From assembly GCF_902833045.1 (NCBI RefSeq), contig NZ_CADFDU010000009.1:218663-282662 (forward strand): DNA of 64,000 bases. The letters run 5' to 3'. Position numbers and translations under genes: made by a program. The notes under the pieces were generated by a model. It was not told where the DNA came from. It saw only the letters and a program-made list of their open reading frames with translations, and searched no databases. Origin of the DNA: Burkholderia sp. BCC0322 (lineage in GTDB: Bacteria > Pseudomonadota > Gammaproteobacteria > Burkholderiales > Burkholderiaceae). Of this stretch, positions 23,980-32,357 are shown in pieces (the first letter of the stretch is position 1; each line of letters starts with the position of its first letter).

Positions 23980-25484
23980 TGAAGCTCACCCTCACCCAGC
24001 GGCTGTCGCTCGTGTTCTCGGTGCTGCTGCTTGCGTGCTCCGGCGCGTCCGCGTGGCTGCAGATCCGCGCGAACGACATGCGCGAGCAGGAAGTCGTGCA
24101 GGGGCTGTCGCGCGACCTGGCCGCCAATATCGTCAACAGCGTGACCCACAGCGCGCCGCTGATGGATGCGAACGGGCTGCGCCCGGATGCCGTGCGCACG
24201 CTGTTCGGCCAGTTGATGGGCGTGAACCCGAGCGTCGAGGTGTACCTGCTCGACAACGCGGGGCGCATCAAGGGCGACGATGCGCCGCCCGGCCACGTGA
24301 AGCGCGAGCGCGTCGATCTCGCGCCCGTGCAGCGCTTCATCGCGGGCGAGCCGCTGCCGATCCTCGGCGACGACCCGCGCAGCCCCGACGCGCGCAAGGT
24401 GTTCAGCGCCGCGCCGCTGCAGCGCGCGGGGCAGCCGCCGTCGGGCTACATCTACGTGGTGCTGCTCGGCGAGGCGCACGACCGGCTGGCCGCGCGCGTC
24501 GACGCAGGCAACGTACTGCGCACGACACTGTGGTCGATGGCGCTGGTCGCGCTGCTCGGCTTGCTCGCGGGCCTCACCGCGTTCAGCTTCATCACGCGCC
24601 CGCTGCGCCGGCTCACGGATGCGATGCGCCGCTTCGACGCGAACGGCACGCCCGACACGCAGCCGCCGGTGCCGCGCTCGCGGCCGGGCCGGCGCGGCGA
24701 CGACATCGTCGTGCTCGAATCCGCGTTCGCGCAGATGGCCGACCGGATCGGCGACCAGTGGCGCGCGCTGACGCACCAGGACCAGCAGCGGCGCGAACTG
24801 ATCACGAACATCTCGCACGACCTGCGCACGCCGCTCACGTCGCTGCACGGCTATCTGGAGACGCTGTCGCTGAAGTCGGACACGCTCGCCGAGCAGGAAC
24901 GGCGGCGCTACCTGTCGATCGCGCTCGCGCAGAGCGCGAAGGTCGGCCGGCTCGCGCAGGCGCTGTTCGAGCTCGCACGGCTCGAATCGGGCGGCGTGCA
25001 GGCCGAGCGCGAGCCGTTCTCGCTCGTCGATCTCGTGCAGGACGTGTTCCAGAAATTCGAGCTGACCGCGCAGGCGCGCGGCGTCGCGCTGCATGCGCGG
25101 ATTCCGCCGCGGGTGCCGGTCGTGTCGGCCGATCTCGGGATGATCGAGCGCGTGCTGACCAACCTGCTCGACAACGCGCTGCGGCATACGCCGGCGCACG
25201 GCGAGGTCGAGGTCGCGCTGGAGCCGCGCGGCGACCGCGTGCTCGTGACCGTCGCCGATACCGGGGAAGGGATTTCGGCGGCCCGGCGCGAAGGGCTGTT
25301 CCAGCGGCCGCAGCGGCCGATGAGCGGCGCTGCCGTGACGAGCGGCGGGCTCGGGCTGCTGATCGTGCACCGGATGCTGGCGCTCAACGGCAGCAGCATC
25401 CGGCTGGTCGACCGGGCCGGGCGCGGTGCGGTGTTCGAGTTCGCGCTGGCGGTGGCTACGCCTGCTGCCGGCGACGGGCGCTGA
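23976..25484 (+). CDS. Membrane sensor histidine kinase
   Basis: A 502-residue kinase, partner of the preceding regulator. It has two membrane helices (about residues 8-28 and 185-205) enclosing a periplasmic sensor of roughly 155 residues, a HAMP segment (TRPLRRLTDAMRRF), the H-box NISHDLRTPLTSLHGYLE, N-box NLLDNALRHTPAHGE, and G-boxes VADTGEGI and SGGLGLLIV. ATGATG gives two adjacent starts; the first couples it to the regulator. The signal is unknown. It ends 19 bp from the convergent AraC gene. Confidence 0.93.
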   Translation: MMKLTLTQRLSLVFSVLLLACSGASAWLQIRANDMREQEVVQGLSRDLAANIVNSVTHSAPLMDANGLRPDAVRTLFGQLMGVNPSVEVYLLDNAGRIKGDDAPPGHVKRERVDLAPVQRFIAGEPLPILGDDPRSPDARKVFSAAPLQRAGQPPSGYIYVVLLGEAHDRLAARVDAGNVLRTTLWSMALVALLGLLAGLTAFSFITRPLRRLTDAMRRFDANGTPDTQPPVPRSRPGRRGDDIVVLESAFAQMADRIGDQWRALTHQDQQRRELITNISHDLRTPLTSLHGYLETLSLKSDTLAEQERRRYLSIALAQSAKVGRLAQALFELARLESGGVQAEREPFSLVDLVQDVFQKFELTAQARGVALHARIPPRVPVVSADLGMIERVLTNLLDNALRHTPAHGEVEVALEPRGDRVLVTVADTGEGISAARREGLFQRPQRPMSGAAVTSGGLGLLIVHRMLALNGSSIRLVDRAGRGAVFEFALAVATPAAGDGR

Positions 25485-25503
25485 CCATCGTCAATGCCCG
25501 CGT

Positions 25504-26604
25504 TCAACCGCCGCGCTTGCGCCGCACGTCGCTCGGCGTCATGCCGGTCCAGCGCTTGAACGCGTGGCGGAATCCCACGGCGTCGCTGAAGCCGAGCGAC
25601 AATGCGATGTCCTCGGTGCTGAGCGTGGTCGTAGTCAGGTAGTCGATTGCCAGCGCCTTGCGCACGCTCGCCAGCAGGTCGCTGTACGACGTGCCTTCGG
25701 CTTCGAGTTTGCGGCGCAGCGTGCGCGACGTGATGCACAGGATCGCCGCGATCGCGTCGATGTCGGGAAACTGCCCGGGCGTGCGGGTGAGTTCCTGGTA
25801 CACGCGCCGCGTGACGCCGGCCTGGCTGCGCAATTCGTCGAGCAGGCTCGCGCAATGCGACGACACCTGCGCGGCGGTGATCGGATTCGCGAGCTGCGGC
25901 GCGCGCGTGAGCCACGCGGCCGGGTAGCTGAGCACATGATGCGGCTGGTCGAACGCAATCGGGCATTCGAGCGCATCGGCCAGCAGCGCCGCGTGCGCCG
26001 GCTGCGGTTGTGCGAACTGCGCACGCGCCGGCACGCACCACGCACCCATCACGTCCTTGATGATCGTCACGTGCAGCGCGAACTGCATGTCGATCAGGAA
26101 ACGGTACAGCGGCTCGTCGAGATCGGGCAGCGCGACTTCGTGCCGGTCGGGAAACTGCCACGACGCGGTGTCGCCCTGTTCGACCCAGCGGATCGCGAGC
26201 ATGCCGTTCGCGAGCCGGTGATATTTGACGGCCGATTCGAACGCGTGCGCAAGCGACTCCGAGCACAGCATCGCGTAGCCGTACATCCCGTAGCTCGACG
26301 CGTGCAGCCGGTGGCCGACGCGCACGCCGAGATCGGTGCCGTCGTAGCGGCCGATCGCATTGCGCGCGGCGGTGAGGAACTGCAGCGGCGACGTGAGCGT
26401 GAACGGGTCCGCGACGGCGGCCGGCGTGAGGCCGGTGCCGTCGAGCACCGCGACCGGGTCGAGGCCGGCTTGCGCCGCCACGTCGAGCAGCACGGCCAGC
26501 TTGGCCGGCGTGAAGCGCTGCTGGCGCAACGCGTGGGTCGGCTCGATGTCCGGCAGGCGGGCTGCGCGGGCGGTCGTCGGGTTCAAGGGCGCACTGCGCG
26601 GCAT
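25504..26604 (-). CDS. AraC-family regulator with arabinose-binding-type N-domain
   Basis: A 366-residue activator-type regulator. The N-terminal two-thirds matches the PF12625-type sensor found in OruR/ArgR-like AraC proteins (DLGVRVGHRLHASSYGMYGYAML). The C-terminal double helix-turn-helix has CITSRTLRRKLEAEGTSYSDLL and DIALSLGFSDAVGFRHAFKRWTG. I chose the ATG at 26604 (MPRSAP); the frame is open to 26685. It is divergent from the broken acyl-CoA ligase gene, which is a plausible target. Similarity to the second AraC at 28698 is in architecture, not a recent duplication. Confidence 0.9.
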   Translation of the reverse strand: MPRSAPLNPTTARAARLPDIEPTHALRQQRFTPAKLAVLLDVAAQAGLDPVAVLDGTGLTPAAVADPFTLTSPLQFLTAARNAIGRYDGTDLGVRVGHRLHASSYGMYGYAMLCSESLAHAFESAVKYHRLANGMLAIRWVEQGDTASWQFPDRHEVALPDLDEPLYRFLIDMQFALHVTIIKDVMGAWCVPARAQFAQPQPAHAALLADALECPIAFDQPHHVLSYPAAWLTRAPQLANPITAAQVSSHCASLLDELRSQAGVTRRVYQELTRTPGQFPDIDAIAAILCITSRTLRRKLEAEGTSYSDLLASVRKALAIDYLTTTTLSTEDIALSLGFSDAVGFRHAFKRWTGMTPSDVRRKRGG

Positions 26605-26972
26605 GGGAGCATCCTGCGTCCGAATCGATATCGTTGACGGCACGCAATTCTGCGCGGGATCGGTTCCGGGCGCCACGGGGTTCACCCTGATACGCGCGCC
26701 GGCGCCACCCGGCGCGGCGGGCTTCGGTGGCGCCCTTGTCGCCGCAGCCGGCCTGGAGCATGCCGGCCCGCCATGTCGGCGGTATGCGGTGAAGTTGCCT
26801 AGACAGGCGCCGCCCGCATGTCCGTTTCGATCATCTTTTCGGCCACGCGGATCATTTTCAAAATGCGCTGCGCGGGCGATAGTCGCCGGTCAGGCGATGG
26901 TCCGCGCTTCTCCGGCGTGCAGGCCATCGTGCGAACGGCGCGGCCGGCGCGCCGTCCCCCGTGGAGTGAGAC
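26605..26972. promoter_or_regulatory. Divergent promoter region between AraC and acyl-CoA ligase genes
   Basis: A 368-bp gap with no supported gene. It contains CATTTTCAAAATG at 26853-26865, a perfect 6-1-6 dyad in an AT-richer patch about 110 bp upstream of the ligase ATG. That is a fair candidate for a promoter or operator. Confidence 0.4.
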
Positions 26973-28596
26973 ATGACGAACAGACACTGGACCGCCTCAT
27001 ATGGCGCGATCCCCGCCGAGATCGATCCCGATCGCTTTCCTTCCGTCAGCGCGCTGCTGGACGGCGCGATGCGCCGGTTCGCCGATCGCCCGGCGTTCCA
27101 CTCGTATGGCCGCACGCTCACCTATGCCGACGTCGACCGCGCTGGCCGCGTATCTGCAGCAGGTCGTGGGCGTCCGCAAGGGCGATCGCGTGGCCGTGAT
27201 GCTGCCCAACGTGCTCGCGTTTCCGGTCGCGTTCGTCGCCGTCGCGAAGATCGGCGCGATCCAGGTCAACGTGAACCCGCTCTACACGGCGCGCGAACTC
27301 GAGCATCAGCTCGATGACGCGGGCGTCGAAGTCGCCGTGGTGTGCGGCGGGTCGATGGGCACGTTCGCCGAAGTGGTCGGCGGCACGCGCGTGCGCACCG
27401 TGCTGAGCGTCGGGCGCGGCGATCTCGGCGTCGTCGATGCGCCGGCCGGCGCGTGCGACGCACTGCCGCCCGGTTCGATCCCGCTCGCGGATGCCATTGC
27501 CGCCGGGGAATCGCTCGCGCTCGAACCGGTCGCGCTCGGCGGCGCGGACCTGCTGCTGCTGCAGTACACCGGCGGCACGACCGGCCTGTCGAAAGGCGCC
27601 GCGCTGTCGCACCGCAACCTCGTCGCGAACATCGAGCAGTTCGGGGCGATCGTGCCGGCCGCGCGCGAGCCGGGCGAGGAGGTCGTCGTCACGGCAATCC
27701 CGCTGTACCACATCTTCGCGCTGACGGTGAACTTCCTGTCCTACTTCGCGATCGGCGCGCAGAACTGGCTGGTTGCGAACCCGCGCGACATGGACGGCTT
27801 CATCGACGTGCTGAAGTCCGCGCGGCCGACGGTGTTCGTCGGCGTGAACACGCTGTACGCGGGGCTCGCCGGCCATCCGCGCCTGACGGAAGTCGACTGG
27901 TCGCGGCTGAAGCTGTCGGCCGGCGGCGGCGCGGCCGTGATCGACGTGATCTCGTCGCGCTGGAAGGCGGTGACGGGCAACTTCATCCGCGAGGGCTACG
28001 GGCTGTCGGAAACGTCGCCGGTCGTGTCGTTCAACCCGCAGTCGATCGACGCGTTCACGGGCACCACCGGGGTGCCGCTGCCGTCGACCGACGTGAAGCT
28101 GCTCGACGAACAGGACAACGAGGTGGCGATCGGCGGCGCGGGCGAGATCTGCGTGAAGGGGCCGCAGGTGATGGGCGGCTACTGGCGGAAACCGGACGCG
28201 AACGCGGCCGCGTTTACGGCCGACGGCTATTTCCGCACCGGCGACGTCGGCGTGTTCGATGAAGCCGGTTTTCTGCGAATCGTCGACCGCAAGAAGGACA
28301 TGATCATCGTGTCGGGCTTCAACGTGTACCCGAACGAAGTGGAAGCCGTGGCGACCGCGGTGCCGGGCGTCGCCGAATGCGCCTGCATCGGCGTGCCGGA
28401 CGCGCGCACGGGCGAGGCCGTGAAGCTGTTCGTGGTGCTGGCGCAGGATGCCGACGTGACGGAGGAACAACTCGTCGCGCATTGCCGCGAGAGCCTCGCG
28501 GGCTACAAGGTGCCGAAGCGCATTCGCTTCGTCGACCGGCTGCCCAAGTCGACCGTCGGCAAGATCCTGCGCCGGGAACTCAGCCGCACCGACTGA
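26973..28596 (+). pseudogene. Long-chain acyl-CoA ligase (FadD-like), frameshifted near its 5' end
   Basis: AMP-forming acyl-CoA synthetase. The first 55 or so residues (MTNRHWTASYGAIPAEIDPD to GRTLTYADVDR) are in one frame from the ATG at 26973. From about 27139 the homology continues in the next frame (LAAYLQQVVGVRKGDRVAVM) to the stop at 28596. Between DVDR and LAAYLQQ about four residues expected in the family are missing. An 11-nt deletion would explain both the gap and the frame change. The rest is intact: YTGGTTGLSKGA, GYGLSETSP, YFRTGDVG and the DRKKDMIIVSGFNVYPNEVE block. Internal restart would lose part of the N-domain, so the gene is probably dead unless this is a sequencing error. 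It is divergent from an AraC gene and precedes another. Confidence 0.85.
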
Positions 28597-28697
28597 TGGC
28601 GTCGGCGCGCCGCGCAGCACCCGGCGCGCCGAGGGCCCGGAAGGCTCCGCGCGGGCCGCTCAAGTACAATGCGAGCGGTTCGATCGACGGGGACGCG

Positions 28698-29744
28698 ATG
28701 ACCGGTTCAGATTCACTTTCCGCCCAGCCCGGGCGTGCGCTGCCGTCGCCGAGCGCGACGGTGCCGATCTCGCTCGTCAACGGTTTCCTCGCGAGCGCGG
28801 GCGTGCAGCGCGACATCGTCGAGCGCTACCTGCGCGGGGCCGGCATCCCGATTGAGCTGCTCGGCGAGCCGCATGCGCGCGTGACGGAGGAGCAGTTCTC
28901 GACGCTGTACCGCACGCTCGCGATCGACCTCGACGACGAGATGCCCGGCATCTTCTCGCGCCCGCTGCGCGGCGGCACGCTGAAGTACCTGTGCCTGAGC
29001 CTGCTCGATGCGCGCAACCTCGAAACGGCGCTGCATCGTTTCGGGCAATTCTTCCATATTCTGCTCGACGATTTCTTCGTCGAATCGAAGCGCGACGGTC
29101 TCGTCGCGCAGGTGCTGCTGCGCCCGAACGACGCCATCGGCCCGATCGGCGCGCTCGGCCAGGAACTGATGCTCAAGCTCGTGCATGGCGTGTGCTCCTG
29201 GCTGATCGGGCAGAAGATCCCGCTGCTGCGGATCGAGTTCGCGTGCCCGCGGCCGCGCCATGCGGTCGATCACCTGTACTTCTTCACCGGTTCCGTGCAG
29301 TTCGATTGCGAGCGCACGCTGATGCGCTTCAGCGCGGACTACCTCGATGCGCCGATCCGGCAGAGCAAGCGTAACCTGCGCAAGTTCCTTGCGCGCGCAC
29401 CGGGCGACTGGATCTTCGAATCGTTCAGCGAACAGCTGGTGTGCCATCGCGTGCGGCAGTACCTGTCGAAAGCGTTGCCCGACCTGCCGGCGATCGACCA
29501 GGCGGCCGAGCACCTGCATTGCTCGGTGCGCACGCTGAGCCGCCACCTGGCTGCCGAAGGGACGACGTTCCAGGTGCTCAAGGACGAACTGCGGCGCGAC
29601 ATCGCGATCCAGCGGCTGACCGACACGCCCGACACGATCGCGGCGATCGGCGCCGACATCGGCTTCGACGATCCGAGCGCGTTCCATCGCGCGTTCCGGC
29701 ACTGGACGGGGAGCACGCCGGGCACTTACCGGCGGCGCGCGTAA
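28698..29744 (+). CDS. AraC-family regulator with arabinose-binding-type N-domain (second copy)
   Basis: A 348-residue regulator of the same architecture as the one at 25504. The N-domain has ARVTEEQFSTLYRTL, GGTLKYLCLSLLDARNLETAL and DHLYFFTGSVQFDC. The C-terminal helix-turn-helix pair has CSVRTLSRHLAAEGTTFQVLKD and AAIGADIGFDDPSAFHRAFRHWTG. The ATG at 28698 is supported by a GGGGA site. It lies 101 bp after the acyl-CoA ligase stop. Such regulators often control fatty-acid or lipid-related genes, so the broken ligase may have been its target. Confidence 0.9.
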   Translation: MTGSDSLSAQPGRALPSPSATVPISLVNGFLASAGVQRDIVERYLRGAGIPIELLGEPHARVTEEQFSTLYRTLAIDLDDEMPGIFSRPLRGGTLKYLCLSLLDARNLETALHRFGQFFHILLDDFFVESKRDGLVAQVLLRPNDAIGPIGALGQELMLKLVHGVCSWLIGQKIPLLRIEFACPRPRHAVDHLYFFTGSVQFDCERTLMRFSADYLDAPIRQSKRNLRKFLARAPGDWIFESFSEQLVCHRVRQYLSKALPDLPAIDQAAEHLHCSVRTLSRHLAAEGTTFQVLKDELRRDIAIQRLTDTPDTIAAIGADIGFDDPSAFHRAFRHWTGSTPGTYRRRA

Positions 29745-29762
29745 CGCGTAGCGCGTCGCTTC

Positions 29763-29820
29763 AAGGTAGCCGGTTCCCATAATCGGCTACCTTCTCGAGT
29801 TCCCATGGATGGCTCCCATA
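29763..29820. repeat. Hairpin and TCCCAT repeat element, copy 1
   Basis: AAGGTAGCCG (29763-29772) and CGGCTACCTT (29784-29793) form a perfect 10-bp stem with an 11-base loop. TCCCAT occurs at 29775, 29801 and 29814, spaced 26 and 13 bp. A 36-bp stretch (29773-29808) matches a stretch at 36846-36881 at about 27 of 36 positions. It could end the AraC transcript, or be a repeated regulatory element around the RND operon. Confidence 0.5.
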
Positions 29821-29844
29821 CGCGACGTGCCCGGACTCGCGTGT

Positions 29845-30111
29845 TCATCGACGGGTGCGCGGCGCGCGCAGCAGTTTGACCAGATCGACGACCGACGCGA
29901 CCAGTCCGGCCAACAGCAACGCGGCGAGTACCAGGTAGTCCGGTGCCGCGCGAATCACGGCTGCGAGCGCGCCGTTCGTCGCGGGAAACCAGACCACATG
30001 AATCAGGCCGTACGCGACGAACGCTGCATCGGCGATCGTCAGCGCGGCGGCAACCGTCAGGAGGCCGAAGATCCGCGCCACACGCCGCCGCGATCCATGG
30101 CGCGCGTTCAC
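29845..30111 (-). CDS. Small two-helix membrane protein coupled to response regulator
   Basis: An 88-residue protein starting at a GTG that overlaps the response regulator stop (GTGA at 30108-30111), so it is translationally coupled. It has two membrane helices (about residues 12-34, FGLLTVAAALTIADAAFVAYG, and 50-75, YLVLAALLLAGLVASVVDLV) and a basic C-terminus. No family is recognised. A longer frame to 30177 would overlap the regulator more deeply and lacks hydrophobic sense. It could be a small signalling partner of the regulator or an accessory of the efflux system. Confidence 0.6.
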   Translation of the reverse strand: MNARHGSRRRVARIFGLLTVAAALTIADAAFVAYGLIHVVWFPATNGALAAVIRAAPDYLVLAALLLAGLVASVVDLVKLLRAPRTRR

Positions 30112-30806
30112 TGCGTGCTGCGCAGCCGGTAGCCGACGCCGCGCATCACCTCCGGCATCCCCGACGCGCCCGCGCATTCGAGCTTCTTGCGCAGCCGGCT
30201 GATATGGCTGTCGACAGTACGCTCCAGCGCATCGACGTCGGCGAGGCAGGCGTCGATCAGTTCGCTGCGCGTGAACACGCGATTCGGCGAGCCGGCCAGG
30301 TGCGCGAGCAGCCGGAATTCGGTCAGCGTCAGCGAGACGCCGGTTTCTCCGGTGTCCGTGCGGATCGCGGTCAAGTAGCTTTGCGTGTCGATTTCAAGGT
30401 TGCCGACCTTGAGGAAGCGTCCCGACGCGGCCGTTTCGACGCGACGCAGGATCGCCCGGATGCGCGCGACCACCTCGGCCGGATTGAACGGCTTCGTGAT
30501 GTAGTCGTCGGCGCCGAAGCGCAGCCCCTGCAAGCGGTCGATCTCGCGGTCGAGCGCCGTGATGATGACGATCGGCGTGTCGCCGCGGCGTCGCAGTTCG
30601 ACCAGGACTTCCCAGCCGTCCTTCTCCGGCATCCTGACGTCGAGCAGGATCAGGTCGGGCTTCAGCACGGGCTGCACGTCGAGCACGGCCTGGCCGTGGC
30701 CGACGCGGTAGGTGCGAAAGCGGTCGTGGGCAAGGTAGGCGTCGAGTATGTCGGCGATCTCCGGATCGTCTTCGGCAATGAGTATCAGAGGGTTCATCGG
30801 GTTCAC
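30108..30806 (-). CDS. OmpR-family response regulator of RND efflux locus (no adjacent kinase)
   Basis: A 232-residue regulator. The receiver has AEDDPEIADIL, phospho-Asp in LILLDVRMPEKDGWE, ITALDREIDRL and KPFNPAEVVARI. The DNA-binding domain has LTLTEFRLLAHLAGSPNRVFTRSEL and TVDSHISRLRKKLE. It resembles BaeR/AdeR-type efflux regulators. It is the next gene after the outer-membrane factor (105 bp) in the same orientation, so probably in the efflux operon. No histidine kinase gene is adjacent; the partner must be encoded elsewhere, or the regulator acts without one. ATG 30797 is an alternative start. Confidence 0.9.
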   Translation of the reverse strand: MNPMNPLILIAEDDPEIADILDAYLAHDRFRTYRVGHGQAVLDVQPVLKPDLILLDVRMPEKDGWEVLVELRRRGDTPIVIITALDREIDRLQGLRFGADDYITKPFNPAEVVARIRAILRRVETAASGRFLKVGNLEIDTQSYLTAIRTDTGETGVSLTLTEFRLLAHLAGSPNRVFTRSELIDACLADVDALERTVDSHISRLRKKLECAGASGMPEVMRGVGYRLRSTQ

Positions 30807-30910
30807 TGGAAGTGAGCGTGACCGGTAGGCGGGCCGGCGGCGCGGCGCGTGCGCCGCCGGACTTCACCGTGCTTTCAGTCGTCGCGAACGGATCGGCGAC
30901 GGCGCATGGC

Positions 30911-32353
30911 TCAGTTGTTCGCCACGTTGTCGGCGGGCGGCACGTCGGTGTCGATCAGCCCGCCACCGAGCGCCTTGTAGAGCGCGACCGCGTTGTTCAG
31001 TTCGGCGTTGCGCAGATCCAGCAACGCCTGACGCGCGGCATACAGCTGCCGCTGCGAGTCGAGCAACTCCAGCCGATCCTCGATGCCGGCGCGATAGCGC
31101 AGGTTCACGAGATCGGTGCGGCGCTCGGCGCTCTTGACGACCTTCGTCTGCGCGTCGATCTGGCGGCTGAAGGTCTCGCGCCCGGCGAGGCCGTCGGCCA
31201 CTTCGCGGAACGCGGTCTGGATCGCGCGTTCGTACTCGACGACCGCGCTGGACTTGCGCACTTCCGCGAGCGTCAGCTCGGAACGCAGCCGGCCGCCCTG
31301 GAAAATCGGCAGCGTGACCTGCGGCGCGAAGCTCCACACGCGCTGGCCGCCGTCGAACAGGCTGCCCAGTCCCGGGCTCAGGAAGCCGATCGACGAGGTC
31401 AGCGACAGGCGCGGGAAGAACGCCGCGCGCGCCGCGCCGATATCGGCATTGGCGGCGACGAGGTTCTGCTCGGCCTGCTGGATGTCCGGCCGGCGGTACA
31501 GCAACTCCGACGGCAGCCCGGCCGGCAGTTGCGTCATCACCGGCTGGCGCTCCAGCGACAGCGGGTCGGGCAGGGTCTTCGGCAGGTCGGTGCCCACCAG
31601 CAGCCGCAGCGCGTTGTGCGCCTGCTCGACGGCGCGCGAACGCGCCTCGAGATCGGCGCCGGCGCTCGCGACCTGGCCTTCGGCCTGCGCGATGTCGACG
31701 CCGCTCGCCTGGTTCGCTTCCTTGAGCCGGCGTGCGAGATCGAGCGACTGGCGCCAGTCGTTCAGCGTGCGTTCGGACAGCGCGCGTTGTTCCTGCGCGA
31801 GGCGCTCGGCGAAATACGCGTTGGCCACGGAGCCGACGAGCGCGATCTGCACGGCGCGGCGGCCGTGATCGGTCGCGAGGTAGCGCGCGAACGCCGCATC
31901 GGACAGCGACTTCACGCGGCCGAACAGGTCGATCTCGAACGCTCTGACGCCGATGTTCACACCGTACTGGTTCTGCGTGTTTTCGAGCAGCGGCGGGTTC
32001 GATTGCGAGTCGGCCGCCGTGCGCTGGCGCGTGAAGCTCGCGCCGGCGCCGATCGACGGCAGGCGCGCGGAACGCTGGATGCCGTACTGCGCTTCGGCGG
32101 CCTGGACGTTCAGCGCGGCCAGGCGCAGGTCGCGGTTGTTGTCGAGCGCGAGCTCGATCAGGCGCTGCAGGCGACGGTCGCCGAACATCGTGCGCCAGCC
32201 GAGATCGGCCGCGTTCGCGTGCGGGTCGGCAGCGGCAGCGGTCGTATAGGCGGTCGGCACCGGCATCCCGGGCCTGACCAGCTTCGGTGCCATCGAGCAC
32301 GCCGACAGCGCGAGAGCAGCGGCAACCGCGGCGGAAAGAATGAGTAATCGCAT
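30911..32353 (-). CDS. RND efflux outer-membrane factor, NodT-family lipoprotein
   Basis: A 480-residue outer-membrane channel (OprM/TolC type). The N-terminus is a lipoprotein signal with lipobox LSAC (MRLLILSAAVAAALALSAC). Two repeats of the OEP domain are visible, with LIELALDNNRDLRLAALNVQAAEAQ, RRPDIQQAEQNLVAANADIG and NLRYRAGIEDRLELLDSQRQLY. The ATG at 32353 has a GAAGG ribosome site; an ATG at 32368 overlaps the pump stop. It completes the tripartite pump with the two genes upstream. Confidence 0.93.
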   Translation of the reverse strand: MRLLILSAAVAAALALSACSMAPKLVRPGMPVPTAYTTAAAADPHANAADLGWRTMFGDRRLQRLIELALDNNRDLRLAALNVQAAEAQYGIQRSARLPSIGAGASFTRQRTAADSQSNPPLLENTQNQYGVNIGVRAFEIDLFGRVKSLSDAAFARYLATDHGRRAVQIALVGSVANAYFAERLAQEQRALSERTLNDWRQSLDLARRLKEANQASGVDIAQAEGQVASAGADLEARSRAVEQAHNALRLLVGTDLPKTLPDPLSLERQPVMTQLPAGLPSELLYRRPDIQQAEQNLVAANADIGAARAAFFPRLSLTSSIGFLSPGLGSLFDGGQRVWSFAPQVTLPIFQGGRLRSELTLAEVRKSSAVVEYERAIQTAFREVADGLAGRETFSRQIDAQTKVVKSAERRTDLVNLRYRAGIEDRLELLDSQRQLYAARQALLDLRNAELNNAVALYKALGGGLIDTDVPPADNVANN

Positions 32354-32357
32354 GGCA

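Noticed and set aside
30812-32347. 511-residue open frame on the plus strand
   Set aside because: It is antisense to the outer-membrane factor gene, low-complexity Arg/Gln-rich, and has no ribosome site or motif.
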